Origin: Ascochyta rabiei
Taxonomy: Eukaryota > Ascomycota > Dothideomycetes > Pleosporales > Didymellaceae
Length of the DNA: 64,000 nucleotides
Assembly: GCF_004011695.2 (NCBI RefSeq)
Contig: NC_082414.1
Location: 1,612,001-1,676,000 of the forward strand
Direction: 5' to 3'
In this document: one piece after another, positions 44,965 through 55,827 of the stretch
Numbering within the stretch: position 1 is the first letter of the stretch
How the letters are laid out: the number at the start of each line of letters is the position of its first letter
Made by a program: the position numbers and the translations under genes
Notes under the pieces: model-generated
The model's database searches: none
What the model was told of the DNA's origin: nothing
Seen by the model: the letters and a program-made list of their open reading frames with translations, nothing else

Positions 44965-46106
44965 ATGCCTTACCCAGAGACCACCGACGCTTTTGCCGTC
45001 ACTGACATCAAGAACTGGAGCACCTTCAAGCGCCAGGAGGTACGCTCCACATCTGCATGGTGCACTCCAACACAGCTGACAAGATCCAGCTTCCGCTCAA
45101 GAAGTTCGAGGACTACGATGTCGATATTGCCGTTGACGCCTGCGGTGTCTGCGCGTCCGACGTTCACACCATTACCGGTGGATGGGGAGAAGACATCCCC
45201 CTTCCTCTGTGCGTAGGACACGAAGTTATTGGCCGCGTAGTCAAGGTCGGATCCAAGGTCACCAAGGTCAAGGTCGGCGACCGCGCTGGCTCCGGTGCCC
45301 AGGTCGGTGCCGATCTCACATGCGACCAGTGCAAGAATGACCAGGAAAACTACTGCCCCAACCAGGTCGACGCCTACGGTGCCAAGCACCCTGACGGCAC
45401 CGTCGCTCAGGGAGGCTACTCTTCTCACGTCCGTGTTCACGAATACTTTGCGTTCAAGATCCCTGAGAACCTCGAGACACATATCGCCGCACCCATGCTG
45501 TGCGCTGGTATCACCACATTCTCTCCTCTTAAGAGGTTAGGTGCTGGCAAGGGCAAGAAGGTCGGCATCATCGGTCTTGGTGGCCTCGGTCACTTCGGTG
45601 TCCTCTGGTCGGTTGCCCTTGGCGCTGAGACCACCGTCATCTCGCACACTGCCAGCAAGAAGGAAGACGCGCTCAAGATGGGCGCCAAGGATTTCATTGT
45701 CACCAACGAGAAGGGCTGGGCCGACAAGTGGAAGTTCCACTTCGACTTTGTCATCAACACCGCCGATGCCACCGACAAGTTCGACCTGTCCGAGTACTTC
45801 TCTATCCTCAAGGTCAACGGTACATTCCACATGGTCGGTTTCCCCGACAAGCCGCTCCCTGCCATGCCTGCCCAGGTCTTCGCCCCCAACGGCTGCTACA
45901 TGGGTGCGTCGCACATTGGCAACCGTCCCGAGATGGAGGAGATGCTGGAGCTTGCATCGAAGCAGAACATCAAGAGCTGGATCGAGACCATCGACATCAG
46001 CGAGGAGGGCTGCAAGCAGGCTGTTGAGCGTGTCTACAAGAACGACAACGTGCGCTACAGGTTCACCCTCACCAACTACGACAAGATCTTCGGCAAGCGC
46101 TACTAG
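44965..46106 (+). CDS. Zinc NADP-type alcohol dehydrogenase (ADH6/cinnamyl-ADH family)
   Basis: Cytosolic medium-chain reductase of aldehydes/alcohols resembling yeast Adh6/Adh7. Exons 44965-45039 and 45090-46106 (50 bp intron with CTGAC branch) give 363 residues starting MPYPETTDAF. Catalytic zinc residues are Cys46 in DACGVCASD and His69/Glu70 in GHE; the cofactor fold has GIIGLGGLGHFG. In the structural zinc loop (GADLTCDQCKNDQENYC) Cys103, Cys106 and Cys114 are present, but the first of the usual four cysteines appears to be Asp100. The C-terminus VRYRFTLTNYDKIFGK matches the family. The physiological substrate is unknown. Confidence 0.94.
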
Positions 46107-46403
46107 AGCGTTGCTGTAATGACTAATGATATCCGTTTGGGGGGTCAATGAGTACATAGATACCAAAATAATGCGAACATGAACCCATGATTACATTGTC
46201 TTCCAACTTACCTGTGGCCTTCCATGCCGTCATTTTCTGCCCCGCGACGCACGGTCCATCCAGGCGCGTCGCGTGTGAAGCTTCAATCTAGAAACACGAT
46301 GGTGAGTTCGACAAATCATAAACTCAAACGCCCATTTTTCAGGACGCCCAACGCTCTTTTCCGCAGCTCCCTCCTTCTCCCTCCTTCAAACCCCAAACCC
46401 ACA

Positions 46404-46886
46404 ATGCCAACCATCCCTCTCCACCCCCCCTCCACCCCCCCGCAGCCCTCCACCCCCGCTACAAACCCGCTCCCACCGCTCCTGCACACGCCCTCGGGCC
46501 TCGCCCTCCTCGAAATCCAAGGCACAATCCACTTCCCCGCGCCCACCTCTCCCACAACAACATCGACGTGCGTCGGCAAGCTCGTGTTTCCGTACCACAA
46601 CCCGCTGCTGCACGGCGACGACGACACAAAGTGGATGAAGCGCGTGTATCTGTATGTGGGCGAGAACCAGCGCATGACGGGCGAGTGCAAGAAGTTGGGA
46701 AAACCGTTTGCGGTTGTGCGGAGGAGGGGAGATGCGGATGTGGTGATGCGCGATGGGGAGGGGGGAGGGGATGGGGAGGCGCGTGGGGAGAGCGAGGAGC
46801 TGGAGATTGTGGAGGTGGTCAAGTTCAAGATTGTCTTCTCGGGGAGGCCGGAGCCGGTGGGTAGGGGCACGGAGGAGGGTGCGTGA
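46404..46886 (+). CDS. CTF8: Chromosome transmission fidelity protein 8 (alternative RFC subunit)
   Basis: 160-residue nuclear protein, subunit of the Ctf18-Dcc1-Ctf8 clamp loader acting on PCNA in sister-chromatid cohesion and replication. The start at 46404 lies in an ACAATGCC context; the frame also extends upstream to in-frame ATGs, so a longer N-terminus cannot be excluded. Family features are LLHTPSGLALLEIQGTIH, GKLVFPYHNP, KWMKRVYLYVGENQRMTGE, KKLGKPFAVVRRR and the C-terminal LEIVEVVKFKIVFSGRPEPV. Pro-rich stretch at the N-terminus, Gly/Glu-rich linker at ~125-145. It follows ADH by only ~300 bp on the same strand and faces the 2OG oxygenase gene. Confidence 0.93.
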   Translation: MPTIPLHPPSTPPQPSTPATNPLPPLLHTPSGLALLEIQGTIHFPAPTSPTTTSTCVGKLVFPYHNPLLHGDDDTKWMKRVYLYVGENQRMTGECKKLGKPFAVVRRRGDADVVMRDGEGGGDGEARGESEELEIVEVVKFKIVFSGRPEPVGRGTEEGA

Positions 46887-47046
46887 TGGAGTCGAGTGGT
46901 GCTTGAGAGACTGGTGAAAGACGGTTACGAATGCGAGTCACGAGCACGGCCGACGCCACGAGTACGGGAACATCAAGTCTATACGAGGGTTGAAGTGCGA
47001 GGGATGAGTGCAGGATATATTTCCGTGCCATGGGGTCGTCTGTCCA

Positions 47047-48594
47047 TCAGATCGTGGCATCTACATCGTACTCGACGTCGGTGCGGATTACGTACTTTGC
47101 ACCCTCGACCACGCCCGTACCCTCGTGCAGCAGCGCGCCTGCCGCCTCACCATGCGGGAACACAGCCACGCTGCCCATGATCGGCTTGACCGGGTATGCG
47201 TTGATGACACCCTCCTTCACACTCGGTATGAAGAAGGTCGTCTCCCCACCACGAAAGTCGTCATTGAGGTAGATGAGGAATGTGAACAGGCTGGACTGTT
47301 TCGCACCAGCCGGCGAGGAATCATACTGGTATGCGTCGGTGGTAGGATCGATGCCTGAAGGTGGCCATGCGCCGTCTATAACATCCCGTTAGCACCGAGC
47401 TTTGATGAAAAGAGAGGTCGACTCACCAATGTGACACCTATATTCCGCACCAGGCACATATCTATACACCCTAAACCTTCTGTTGATACCGCGCACCGCT
47501 CTCCCGCCCAGGGACTCGGGCACAAACGCCTTGACCCGCGACCACAGTTTGTCGTGGAACGCCTGGTCGATGATCCAGTAGAAGTTGTGCGCGAGGATGC
47601 TTGTGTCCTCGCCCTGGGGCCGCATCGGCGCGTCGGGGATAAATTCCATCGTCTCACCTGCAGCGATGATGGATGAGCATTCCTCGGGAGATAGAACGTC
47701 TTTGATGAGGCGCAGGTCGGGCACAATCGGGTGTTTGTAGCATTCTGCCTTGGGGCCTTCGCCAAGTAGGACAGTGTCATCTTGGGAGGCGAAGAGGACA
47801 GCAGGGTGGAGATTGGGCGGTTTGCGGAGCGGACCAGGCGTGGTTTCGATGATGCGGAAGCTGTCTTTGTTGATAACCGAGGATGCAAAGATAGACTTGT
47901 CTTCGATGCTGCGGCGAAGCTGGCGTGTCGGTTCTGTGGCAGGGCGCAGATTCCATGTCTCTTGGAGTGAAATGGGTCCGGATGTTGCATCGATGCCGTG
48001 GGATGTGGTGTCTGTTGGGCCAGTGACTCGGAGGATAGCATCGAGAACATGTACTAGTTCCTCATTCGAAGCATTCTTGCCCACTACGGTCTGGCTGGGC
48101 ACCTGTACGTGAATCGAGAGACCCGAAATCACGTCCAATGTGCGTACCCAGCGGCACAGGGCACCGAGCGTTGGTGTTTCTTTCCTGATTCGCATCTCTG
48201 CGAGGAGAATCATGGCATCTGTGTACTTGCCGTCTGTAAGTGCTGCAGATATGCGCCCTGTGAGGTTGCTGTTCTCTGTCTGTACTCAGCATGATTCTTT
48301 ATTCTGGTAACACCTGAGCATACCAGCCGCGGCCATTCCTGTGGTGCTCGCCTGGCGAAAGTTGTACACTGCCGCCCTGAGCTCTTTGCACGCCTTCGAC
48401 TTGATCAAAGCCGGATGTTCTGTCAGCGATTCAAGTGTTTCCACAGCGATTTCCATTTCTTCCGGTGAGATCACAGCGTGAATGCTTGGAGCTCCTAGAG
48501 CAGTCTCCTTCTCGTGTGGAGGACTGGGAAGACTTGCTGTCGCCTGCTTCTTCACGGCATTGCTGGAGGCATTGTTGCGCTTTCTCTTCGCCAT
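47047..48594 (-). CDS. 2-oxoglutarate/Fe(II) dioxygenase, prolyl 4-hydroxylase-like
   Basis: 482 residues from exons 48324-48594, 47427-48275 and 47047-47375 (introns 48 and 51 bp). A basic N-terminus (MAKRKRNNASSNAVKK) could be a nuclear signal. Residues ~240-482 form the double-stranded beta-helix oxygenase domain. The iron triad is His372-x-Asp374 (CHIDGAW) and His457 (LLHEG), with the 2OG-binding Arg471 (KYVIRTD). FRGGETTFF is the typical core strand. The second intron falls exactly inside the Asp codon of the HxD motif. Such enzymes hydroxylate prolines or other side chains; the target is unknown. Confident as an active-looking 2OG enzyme, not on substrate. Confidence 0.9.
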
Positions 48595-49317
48595 AACGAA
48601 GGCCAATTGAAAAGCTAAGACGTGAGTTGGTACGGAAGAAGTTTAGGCTTGTTTTAATGTATCCTCTGAAAATTCTTGCTTTTGGCACAGCGTCGTCAAA
48701 GGCTTTTTGGAGTATAGAATGTCTTGTGAGATCGCTGGAGCGGTGGCGTTCAGCGCGAAAAGTCTATCGATAAGAGACGCGCACGGTCCAGGTGGACCCT
48801 TTTCTTCCCCACACGCTGAACCACCCCATCACAAATGCCAGCGCTCACGAGCCACACTTCCTGTCTGTTTCCATCATCTGCATCCTGCCAATGGGAGGAC
48901 AAATCGAAGACATCCCACAATATCGCTTGTCACAAATTGAAGTGACGAGTATATGAGAACCAGTAACGAAGCTGTTGCCAACTGCGCAGCGACCGCAACG
49001 ATCCAGCTGCCTCAATCCTGAGGTTTGACCTTGACTGAGTCTATTGAAACCCTATATCACACCCAGGGTAAACGCTTGTTCCAAACAAGCCCCCAAGCCA
49101 TGATTTCACGACCTTGTGGCCTTGACCCCCAGGGACTCGCTTAGTACAGTGCAATTACTTTGTACGGCTGCTCCGGACCGGCGGCTCATTACGCCATGTT
49201 TGTGATTGACTCTGCTACGATGCTACTATATAAATCCAGTACAAGTAACTGCAGATACGCCGATTAAAACCCTTACTGACCAGTCAATCTGCTATCGCCA
49301 TCCAATCCACGAGCATC
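48595..49317. other. Divergent intergenic region, 2OG oxygenase / CBM1 protein
   Basis: 723 bp between two divergent start codons. Holds a TATA-like box before the CBM1 gene and no coding motif. Confidence 0.5.
49227..49234 (+). promoter_or_regulatory. TATA-like box of the CBM1 gene
   Basis: TATATAAA, 84-91 bp upstream of the ATG at 49318 and the best core-promoter match in this intergenic region. Function is inferred from sequence and spacing only. Confidence 0.45.
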
Positions 49318-50169
49318 ATGCGTCTCACTGGTGTAGGTGCTATTGTTCTCCTAGCTGGCGCAGCCTCTGCCGCGGTGGGAGACTGGCAACAATGTGAGTC
49401 TCCTGGAACATGCTCTCTTGTCTCTTTTAACAACATCAAGGCGGCGGAGTGAATTGGGGCGGAGTAACGTCGTGTGCCGCGGGATCTGCCTGTGTGGAGA
49501 TCAAGTAAGATCTCATCAACTCCAGCAAACAGTCATCGTTCACTGATACCCTGTAGTGACTACTACTCACAATGCCAACCTGGAGCTGCCGTCACAACCT
49601 TGATCACTTCGGCTAAGCCTTCATCCCCCGCTACCAAGACAAGCGTCACAGTCGTACCCAGTGCCCCTGCAGCGACGGGTACACCAGCAGGATCAGGTCC
49701 GGGCACAACGCTTCAGACAGGCTATTACTGGATTCGCGCGGTGGCCTCACCAAATTTCCATAAATACATGCAAACAAAGCCTCTGTATGCAACGAGTGCA
49801 GCCCTTCTTGGCGACTACACCACTGCAGGGCAATTCCAAGTCGTCGATGGTCAACTCGTCCAGCTCGTGTCCGCGCCCGGAGCCCCTGTGAAGCTGCTCT
49901 ATGCTGTCGTCTCGGAGACGAGGTACATCAACGATAACTCGCTCTCTGTTACGTTCTCAACTACCAAGAACACCTATGGTCAATTTGCTTGGAACGGTGA
50001 TGGCTTGACGTGGACTGTTGCAGGTGTCACACGACCGAACGCTGCGGCTTGGTACGTGTGCACGGGTCAGCAGCTGTACATCAATCTGGGCAACTACTTG
50101 TATCAGACACCGGCTGGGTGTGCGGATCAGACGATTCACTACTACAACGACAAGACTGCGAATGCCTGA
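49318..50169 (+). CDS. Secreted CBM1 protein with uncharacterised C-terminal domain
   Basis: 250 residues from exons 49318-49393, 49441-49504 and 49557-50169 (introns 47 and 52 bp). Signal peptide MRLTGVGAIVLLAGAASA, then a complete family-1 cellulose-binding module: DWQQCGGVNWGGVTSC, then AAGSACVEINDYYSQCQP, with the aromatic and Cys pattern intact. A Ser/Thr/Ala/Pro linker (about 60-105) leads to a ~145-residue C-terminal domain (TGYYWIRAVASPNFHKYMQT, LLGDYTTAGQF, GQFAWNGDGLTW, QTIHYYNDKTANA) that I cannot match to a catalytic CAZy family. It may be a wall-binding or non-catalytic plant-surface protein. The two exon breaks fall inside the CBM1. Its 3' flank carries the copia insertion 93 bp after the stop. 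Confidence 0.93.
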
Positions 50170-50257
50170 ACGTCTCCTTCGACGTTATGGCTGGCTTTCG
50201 ATCAAGCTCTGTAGTGCTTTTAGTCTTCATGAGTAGTTTGCTATGTTGTAGCCATCT

Positions 50258-50262
50258 TAGCA
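50258..50262. repeat. Target-site duplication TAGCA, left
   Basis: TAGCA directly before the left LTR; the same five bases follow the right LTR at 55538-55542. Confidence 0.9.
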
Positions 50263-50422
50263 TGTGGCGGCGTAACTAGCCGCTGTAGGGAACAATGGAA
50301 AGACTGCGCTGTATTGCTGTCTAGCTAGGAGAGTGCAATATATACCTGTCCCGAGACCAACTAAGCTAGGGCCGTCTGCCGTGGGTAGACGGTCTGATTG
50401 ACACCCAATTGATACCGCAACA
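50263..50422 (-). repeat. Copia 3' LTR (160 bp)
   Basis: Begins TG and ends CA. It matches the right-hand LTR at all but three positions, all transitions. In element orientation (minus strand) this is the downstream LTR. Confidence 0.95.
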
Positions 50423-50431
50423 CTCCCCCCC
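50423..50431 (-). other. Polypurine tract for plus-strand priming
   Basis: On the element strand, a run GGGGGGGAG abuts the 3' LTR, the normal place and composition for a retrotransposon PPT. Confidence 0.75.
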
Positions 50432-50465
50432 AGCTGCCGTAAACAACAAGGCTGAATCTATCTAC

Positions 50466-53400
50466 CTAGTACCACCCGGTGAGGCCTGCTAGATCTGGTA
50501 TCCCAGCCTCCTGAGTGCTGTCTATAAGGTGATGCTTAACGTCTTCTAATCTAAGCTGTTGGACAAATCTCTTGTGTTTCTGTCGTACTAGAGTCTTAGT
50601 AAGGCCGTCTGCTGGCATGTCTGCTGTAGGGCACCAGGCAACGTCTATACAACTGTGCTGTACCTCCTGCCTAAGCCACATCTAATGCGTGTTAACGTGG
50701 CGTAGCTTCGTGTGTAGCCTGTCCTCCTGCTTTGTAACTATGCCTACTGTCTGCTGATTATTACAGTAGATGACTGGCTTCACGTTAGGATTGAACCTAA
50801 GGTGTTTGAACACTCTGTTCCACCATTCCATCTCCCCCCCAGCCACGGAGAGAGCCATAAGCTCTGCCTCTGTAGTAGACTTGGCAACTAAGCGTTAACG
50901 TGTTGCCTTCTAGTCTATACACATACTATACAGTTTAAACAGGTATCTATATAAGCTCTGTCTAGATTCCTTATTGTTAGCGAACGCTGCATCAGATGCT
51001 CTATAGAACGTTGACAGATTGTTGATTTAGCTGATGTATGTGGTACTGCTCCTTGCTCTGTTACATGCTCTAATAGCCAAGTACTTTGTACCTATCAGAT
51101 ATCTCCAGACGTGCTTAGCAGCTGCCACGTGCTTCTGCCCAGGGTTCTGTAGATGACGTGCTAGGACTAAGTGTGCTCGCGACACGTCAGGTCTCGTAAA
51201 GGTTGATATGTAGGCCAGCAAGCCAACTAGCTGCTGGTATATCTGTGTGCGGCTGGCGTTTGGCTCCTCTGTGCTCAACGGCAGGTAGCTCTCAGTTAAC
51301 GGTACCACTGGGTATCTCCCTGACGTCTGTGCTAAGTTGAACTTGGCTGACACTTTGTTAATAAAAGAGTCCTGTACCAGCCATATAGATGCTGCTTCCT
51401 AGTCTCTAAGTACCCGTACACCTAGGAACCACTTTAGGGCACCTAGTCTTCGCACGTTGTACGTTGCCTGCAGCTGCTTCTTAAATTGGCTGTAATGGCT
51501 GAGATGCTATAGGTGTACCAGAACAACAATATCATCTATATAGAAGAACACAATTAAATGCTTGCTTGTAAATAGACACGGCACGTCCTTGATTAGTCTC
51601 AGCCCTAGGTTCACCAGCGTTCTGCTCAGGTGCTTAAACTAAAGCTGTGGTGCGTCCTTAAGGCCATATAGGGCTCTCTTAAGTTTGAGTAGCTCGCCTA
51701 TCTGTCTTACGAACGGTTCTGGTGTACGAACGTAGACTAGCTGCTCTAGTGGTGCATTCAGGAACGCGTTTAGCACGTCATACTGATACGCCTAAAGGCT
51801 AAATGCAGCAGCTATAGCTATTAGAGATCTAAATATACGTGCTGCCAGTGTGGCTGCGTACGTGTCTCCCCACTCGTTCTGGAGGTCTCCTCTAACAACA
51901 AGTCTTGCCTTGTACTTGTAGAGGTACCTATCTTCGTTAAACTTGTATGTGAATACCCACTTCAGAGGGAGTATCTGTGCCTCAGCGGCTGCTGCTGCTG
52001 CTGTTACTAACGTGGTTGCAAAGCATCCCTTCTCTTAACAGCTAGCAAACTCAGCATAAGCTGCCTCTCTGAACTCCTGTCCGTGCAGGTGCTTCTCTAG
52101 GTCTCTCCACTGTTGTGGGGGTGCTGGGAGCCTGTCTCTGTGCAGCCTTGTGCGTGGCGCTTCGCCCATAAGTTTCTAAGATTCTGACGGATTGACAGCC
52201 AGTGCAAATGCTGTGTAGTACGATCCCAGCGGGCGTCTCTGTCTCCTTAACGTCAGCACGCTTGCCTCGTCAATCTGGCTGCTGATCTCTTCTCTCCTTG
52301 GAGCGTTATTCGATCGTCGATCTGGAGCCTCTGCCTCAGGCATAAGAGTCTGCCAGCCTCGTGGCATGCTGCCACTCTCCTGACTACTCTCAACTATCTC
52401 TCTGTTGCCATCCAGCAGACAACTCGGCTCGGGTGTGTCCTCAGGCGTCGGTAGCCATTCTGTACTCTCTGTCACTTCCTTCTGTAACTCTCGATGACCA
52501 GCCATCTTATTCATTAGCTGACTCTCTGCTTCGTCAACGCTCTCTGCCTCATGGGCATCCTCTGTCTTGTTGACGTTTTCTTGACTGGGAATGATTTCAC
52601 TGACGTGTGACTCCCCTATAAGTTGCTCTGGTTCCTCTAGATTTTCTAGGATGTTGAGAACAGTAGCAATCTCACGTAGTCTCTGTCTCTCTGGGTAAAC
52701 CTCCTCCATGCTGTGCTCTGACGGCAGGAAGACCACGTCCCGTGTCCTCAATACTCTCTGCAGCGTTGGCATCCACACGCAATAGATATTTGTGGAGTCA
52801 TAGCCTACTAGCTGTCCCATCAACGCACGTGATTGTAGCTTCTCCCTGCGCTTCAGCTTTGTGTTTAACGCGTATGCTTGGGATCTAATAGTAGTCAGGT
52901 AAGCAACTGTTGGCTTACGTCTGTGGACAACCTTATATAGAGTTCTCTAGGACAGTGCTTCTGTAGGTGTGCGATTAAGGAGATATACAGCTGTTATGCA
53001 GCACTTGTTAGTCAACTCCATAGGCAGGTCTCCGCCGATCCGGATAGCCCGTCCCCTCGTGACAATCGTGCTGCCGGCTCTCTCTGTGAGTCCGTTCTGT
53101 TCCTCAGTGTACTCGGCTCTTGGTTCTACGACAATACCAAGGTCTCTGAATATCTGTAGCATCTCACTATAGCCACAGTCACTGTCTAGTCTTATAACTG
53201 ACACATCAGCATTGTACTAACGTCTAATCTTCGCCAGTAGTCTCTCTGCAGCACGCCTTAGCGTCACTGAGCTCTTATCTGGTAGGTAGCACGCCTCGTG
53301 CCAAGACGTGTACTGGTTAACGGCATAGAACATCTACAGGTCTCTGTTGTAACAGCGCTCTGTTCTCTTACGCAATTAAACAAGGTTAATGCCAAGTCTA

Positions 53401-55169
53401 TAGAATGGACGGATGGCTGGCTCCCTAGGTGGTTGTTGGCTGACTATCCTGTGTAGCTTCGCCTGTATGCACGTCTCACACGTGTCCCATTAGGGTGCCT
53501 TAGGGTGCTGTTCAACCTGTATCCCGTCAACGTGGTTACTTAATTGAGCTACTGCCTTCTGACTTACGTGGCTAAGGAGCTTATAGGCATCCTTCTAGGT
53601 GACTGTTAGTGGCTTCTGTTCGTCTTGTAACGGCCTAGGTACTAGATATCGTGTCGCATACACTGATAATAGAGCCAGCTACAGTGCCTGCTCTTTCTTA
53701 TTGTTAATTAACTAGTGTCTATCCTGGTACTGCAATAGACATATGACGTTTGACGCTTTCTCCTGGTATAGGCAGTCACGTCCTGAGTCAAAGTGTACTC
53801 CTAGAGGCCTGCTGCGTGACAATCCAACCACGCTTGTGAAGAATCCAGGGATGTAGGCCACATACGTTAACTTCATCTGGCTTCTTCCTGTTGGCGTCTT
53901 AACGTTGAGTACTACCTCACCCCACTCCTCTATCTGTGCTAGCACTCCGCCAGCGTACACGTAGTCTGTGGGTCCTCCCTTCATAGTTGTAGTCTAATTG
54001 GATCCTCTAGTGTTTGTCACGTGACAGTTTGAACCTGGATCTAGTATCTACCTAGTAAGTAGCAGTGGCTGACTCTGATTAGCTATAGCTGTAGTCTGTA
54101 GCATAGCATTGCAGTGGGTTGTGCTCCTGACTGGCTGGCCATTATCTATGCTGATTACAGACTGCTTCTTACTCTCTGTTTCTTGCTTGCCGTTCTTCCT
54201 AAGGCGAGCTTCTACGTGTCTAAGTGCCTTAGCTATAGTAGTCTCAGCCTGGCGTAGCTCGTCAAACTTCTTCTCTACTGCTGCATCTGGCGTCCAATTA
54301 GACTGCTGTAGGCTGTGGTTGACGTATTGACAGTCCTTGAATCTGTGGCTATTCCCACACAGGCATGCCGTACGTCGTGTTAATCCACCTAAGGCTGTCA
54401 GGTTGTCTGTGCTAGGTGTGCTAGCCGTGCTGGGTGCAACACCTAACGTTGCAAACGTGCTAAGAGATAATGCAATTGGACGTGTGCGTCAATAGTAAGA
54501 CCGAAATTCAGCTACAAGATCTGCGGTTGACGTGTACTGCTCTCCTCTCTGGTCCTTCCTGATTAGCTCATGCAGCTGTGTAGCTGCCCAGCTATCGTTA
54601 AGGCCCCTGATCGACAGTATGAAGTCCTCTTGAGATCAGTTACCATCCACTTCGGGCATCTTGGCCTCCGTCAGGAGTCTGGTGATTGTCACCTACTCGT
54701 TAAACCAGGTATCCAGATTTGCTCTCCTTGGTCTCGTACACACAGCTCTGTAGCAGCTGCGTAGCTGGTGATTCCGCTCACCTACTGATGGGCAGAGGTG
54801 CTTCTTGAGCGTTGTCAATCGACTGTACGGGTCTGAGCAGCTAACAATAAGATCCAGGTGCTTGACGTTGATTGTCTGGGCAATCTTAGAGTTAAAGCTT
54901 CTTAAGGCCTTCTCTCTCTGTAACCATCTTGCCTCCTTACGCTTAAACCTCCTTGCCTACGTGTTGTAGACTGATATCTCTTTAGCAGACAGATCCTTAA
55001 TGTCAATATCGTCCTGCTCTTCTTCAGATACCTGAGTTTTCTTAAACCTCCACACAGGCTTCTCCTGTGGCTTCTTATCTTGTAGCTTCCTCAGCTCGTC
55101 CACTGACAGACTTGGGTTGACGTACGGCCACAGGTTGTCTCTGTCTGCTGTGTCCTTTCTTACAAACAA
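50466..55169 (-). pseudogene. Decayed copia Gag-Pol polyprotein
   Basis: Open pieces on the minus strand, from upstream to downstream: a Gag-like segment (54957-55169, with a Trp- and Lys-rich WRFKKTQVSEEEQDD part), a protease-region piece (53712-53984), an integrase core piece containing YTEEQNGLTERAGSTIV (52947-53204), a linker-like acidic piece (52176-52823), an RT C-terminal segment containing YQQLVGLLAYISTFTRPDVS (51027-51353) and an RNase H end (50466-50681). TAG/TAA stops between the pieces are common and often fit C-to-T change at CAA/CAG or G-to-A at TGG. Not functional as it stands. Confidence 0.88.
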
Positions 55170-55377
55170 CTACTTCTTCCAGTTATCAGGCTTGCTGAGT
55201 ATAACTGACGTCTTTGTTACTAGCGGGTCCTGCTTATATGCACTTATTGTGCTATCTCTTAGGACATGCTCTATTTAACGGGTTAACAATTAATCCAGTT
55301 GTGTTAACAGCCAGTTGTACAGGCTGTATATAAACAGGTGAACGCAGCAATTAACTAAAGGCTTCTGGGCTTATAAC

Positions 55378-55537
55378 TGTGGCGGCGTAACTAGCCGCTG
55401 TAGGGAATAATAGAAAGACTGCGCTGTATTGCTGTCTAGCTAGGAGAGTGCAATATATACCTGTCCCGAGACCAACTAAGCTAGGGCCGTCTGCCGTGGG
55501 TAGACGGTCCGATTGACACCCAATTGATACCGCAACA
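55378..55537 (-). repeat. Copia 5' LTR (160 bp)
   Basis: Upstream LTR in element orientation. It differs from the other LTR at GAATAATAG (GAACAATGG there) and GGTCCGAT (GGTCTGAT there). Confidence 0.95.
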
Positions 55538-55542
55538 TAGCA
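55538..55542. repeat. Target-site duplication TAGCA, right
   Basis: Matches 50258-50262. Removing the element and one copy restores a continuous short intergenic sequence. Confidence 0.9.
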
Positions 55543-55827
55543 TGATTCGATTGTGTAGAGTAGTCAAATTTGACTAGTTGAATGATCTTGCTCATATGCG
55601 TTTTTATGATGGATATACTCGTTTCGTGGCACTTCACCAACCCACCACCTTATGGCCCTACCCTGTTCGCTTTCTGTACCACACCATCAAGCGATTCAAG
55701 AGTTACGAGAGCCGTGGTCAAGCTGGACAGGTATAGATGTGAATGATATGCGTAGCAAGGCAATTCAATTGTCTGAGGATACAGTTGACTGATTACCACG
55801 GTAATGCTTTTCCGTGCATCAGTCCAC

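Larger units (their letters stand above)
50263..55537 (-). mobile_element. Ty1/copia LTR retrotransposon, full-length but inactivated
   Basis: 5,275 bp element bounded by 160 bp LTRs and TAGCA duplications on both sides. Minus-strand remnants follow the copia order (Gag, protease, integrase, reverse transcriptase, RNase H), with integrase before RT, which separates copia from gypsy. Many in-frame TAG/TAA codons split the coding region. Three LTR differences, all transitions, give a ~98% identity that suggests recent insertion, though RIP may account for the changes. It sits between two convergent genes. Confidence 0.95.

Noticed and set aside
37922..46106. Secondary-metabolite or degradative gene cluster joining GH45, rhodopsin-like and ADH genes
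   Set aside because: Genes are separated by 2-3 kb gaps, on different strands, with no synthase, regulator or shared pathway logic.
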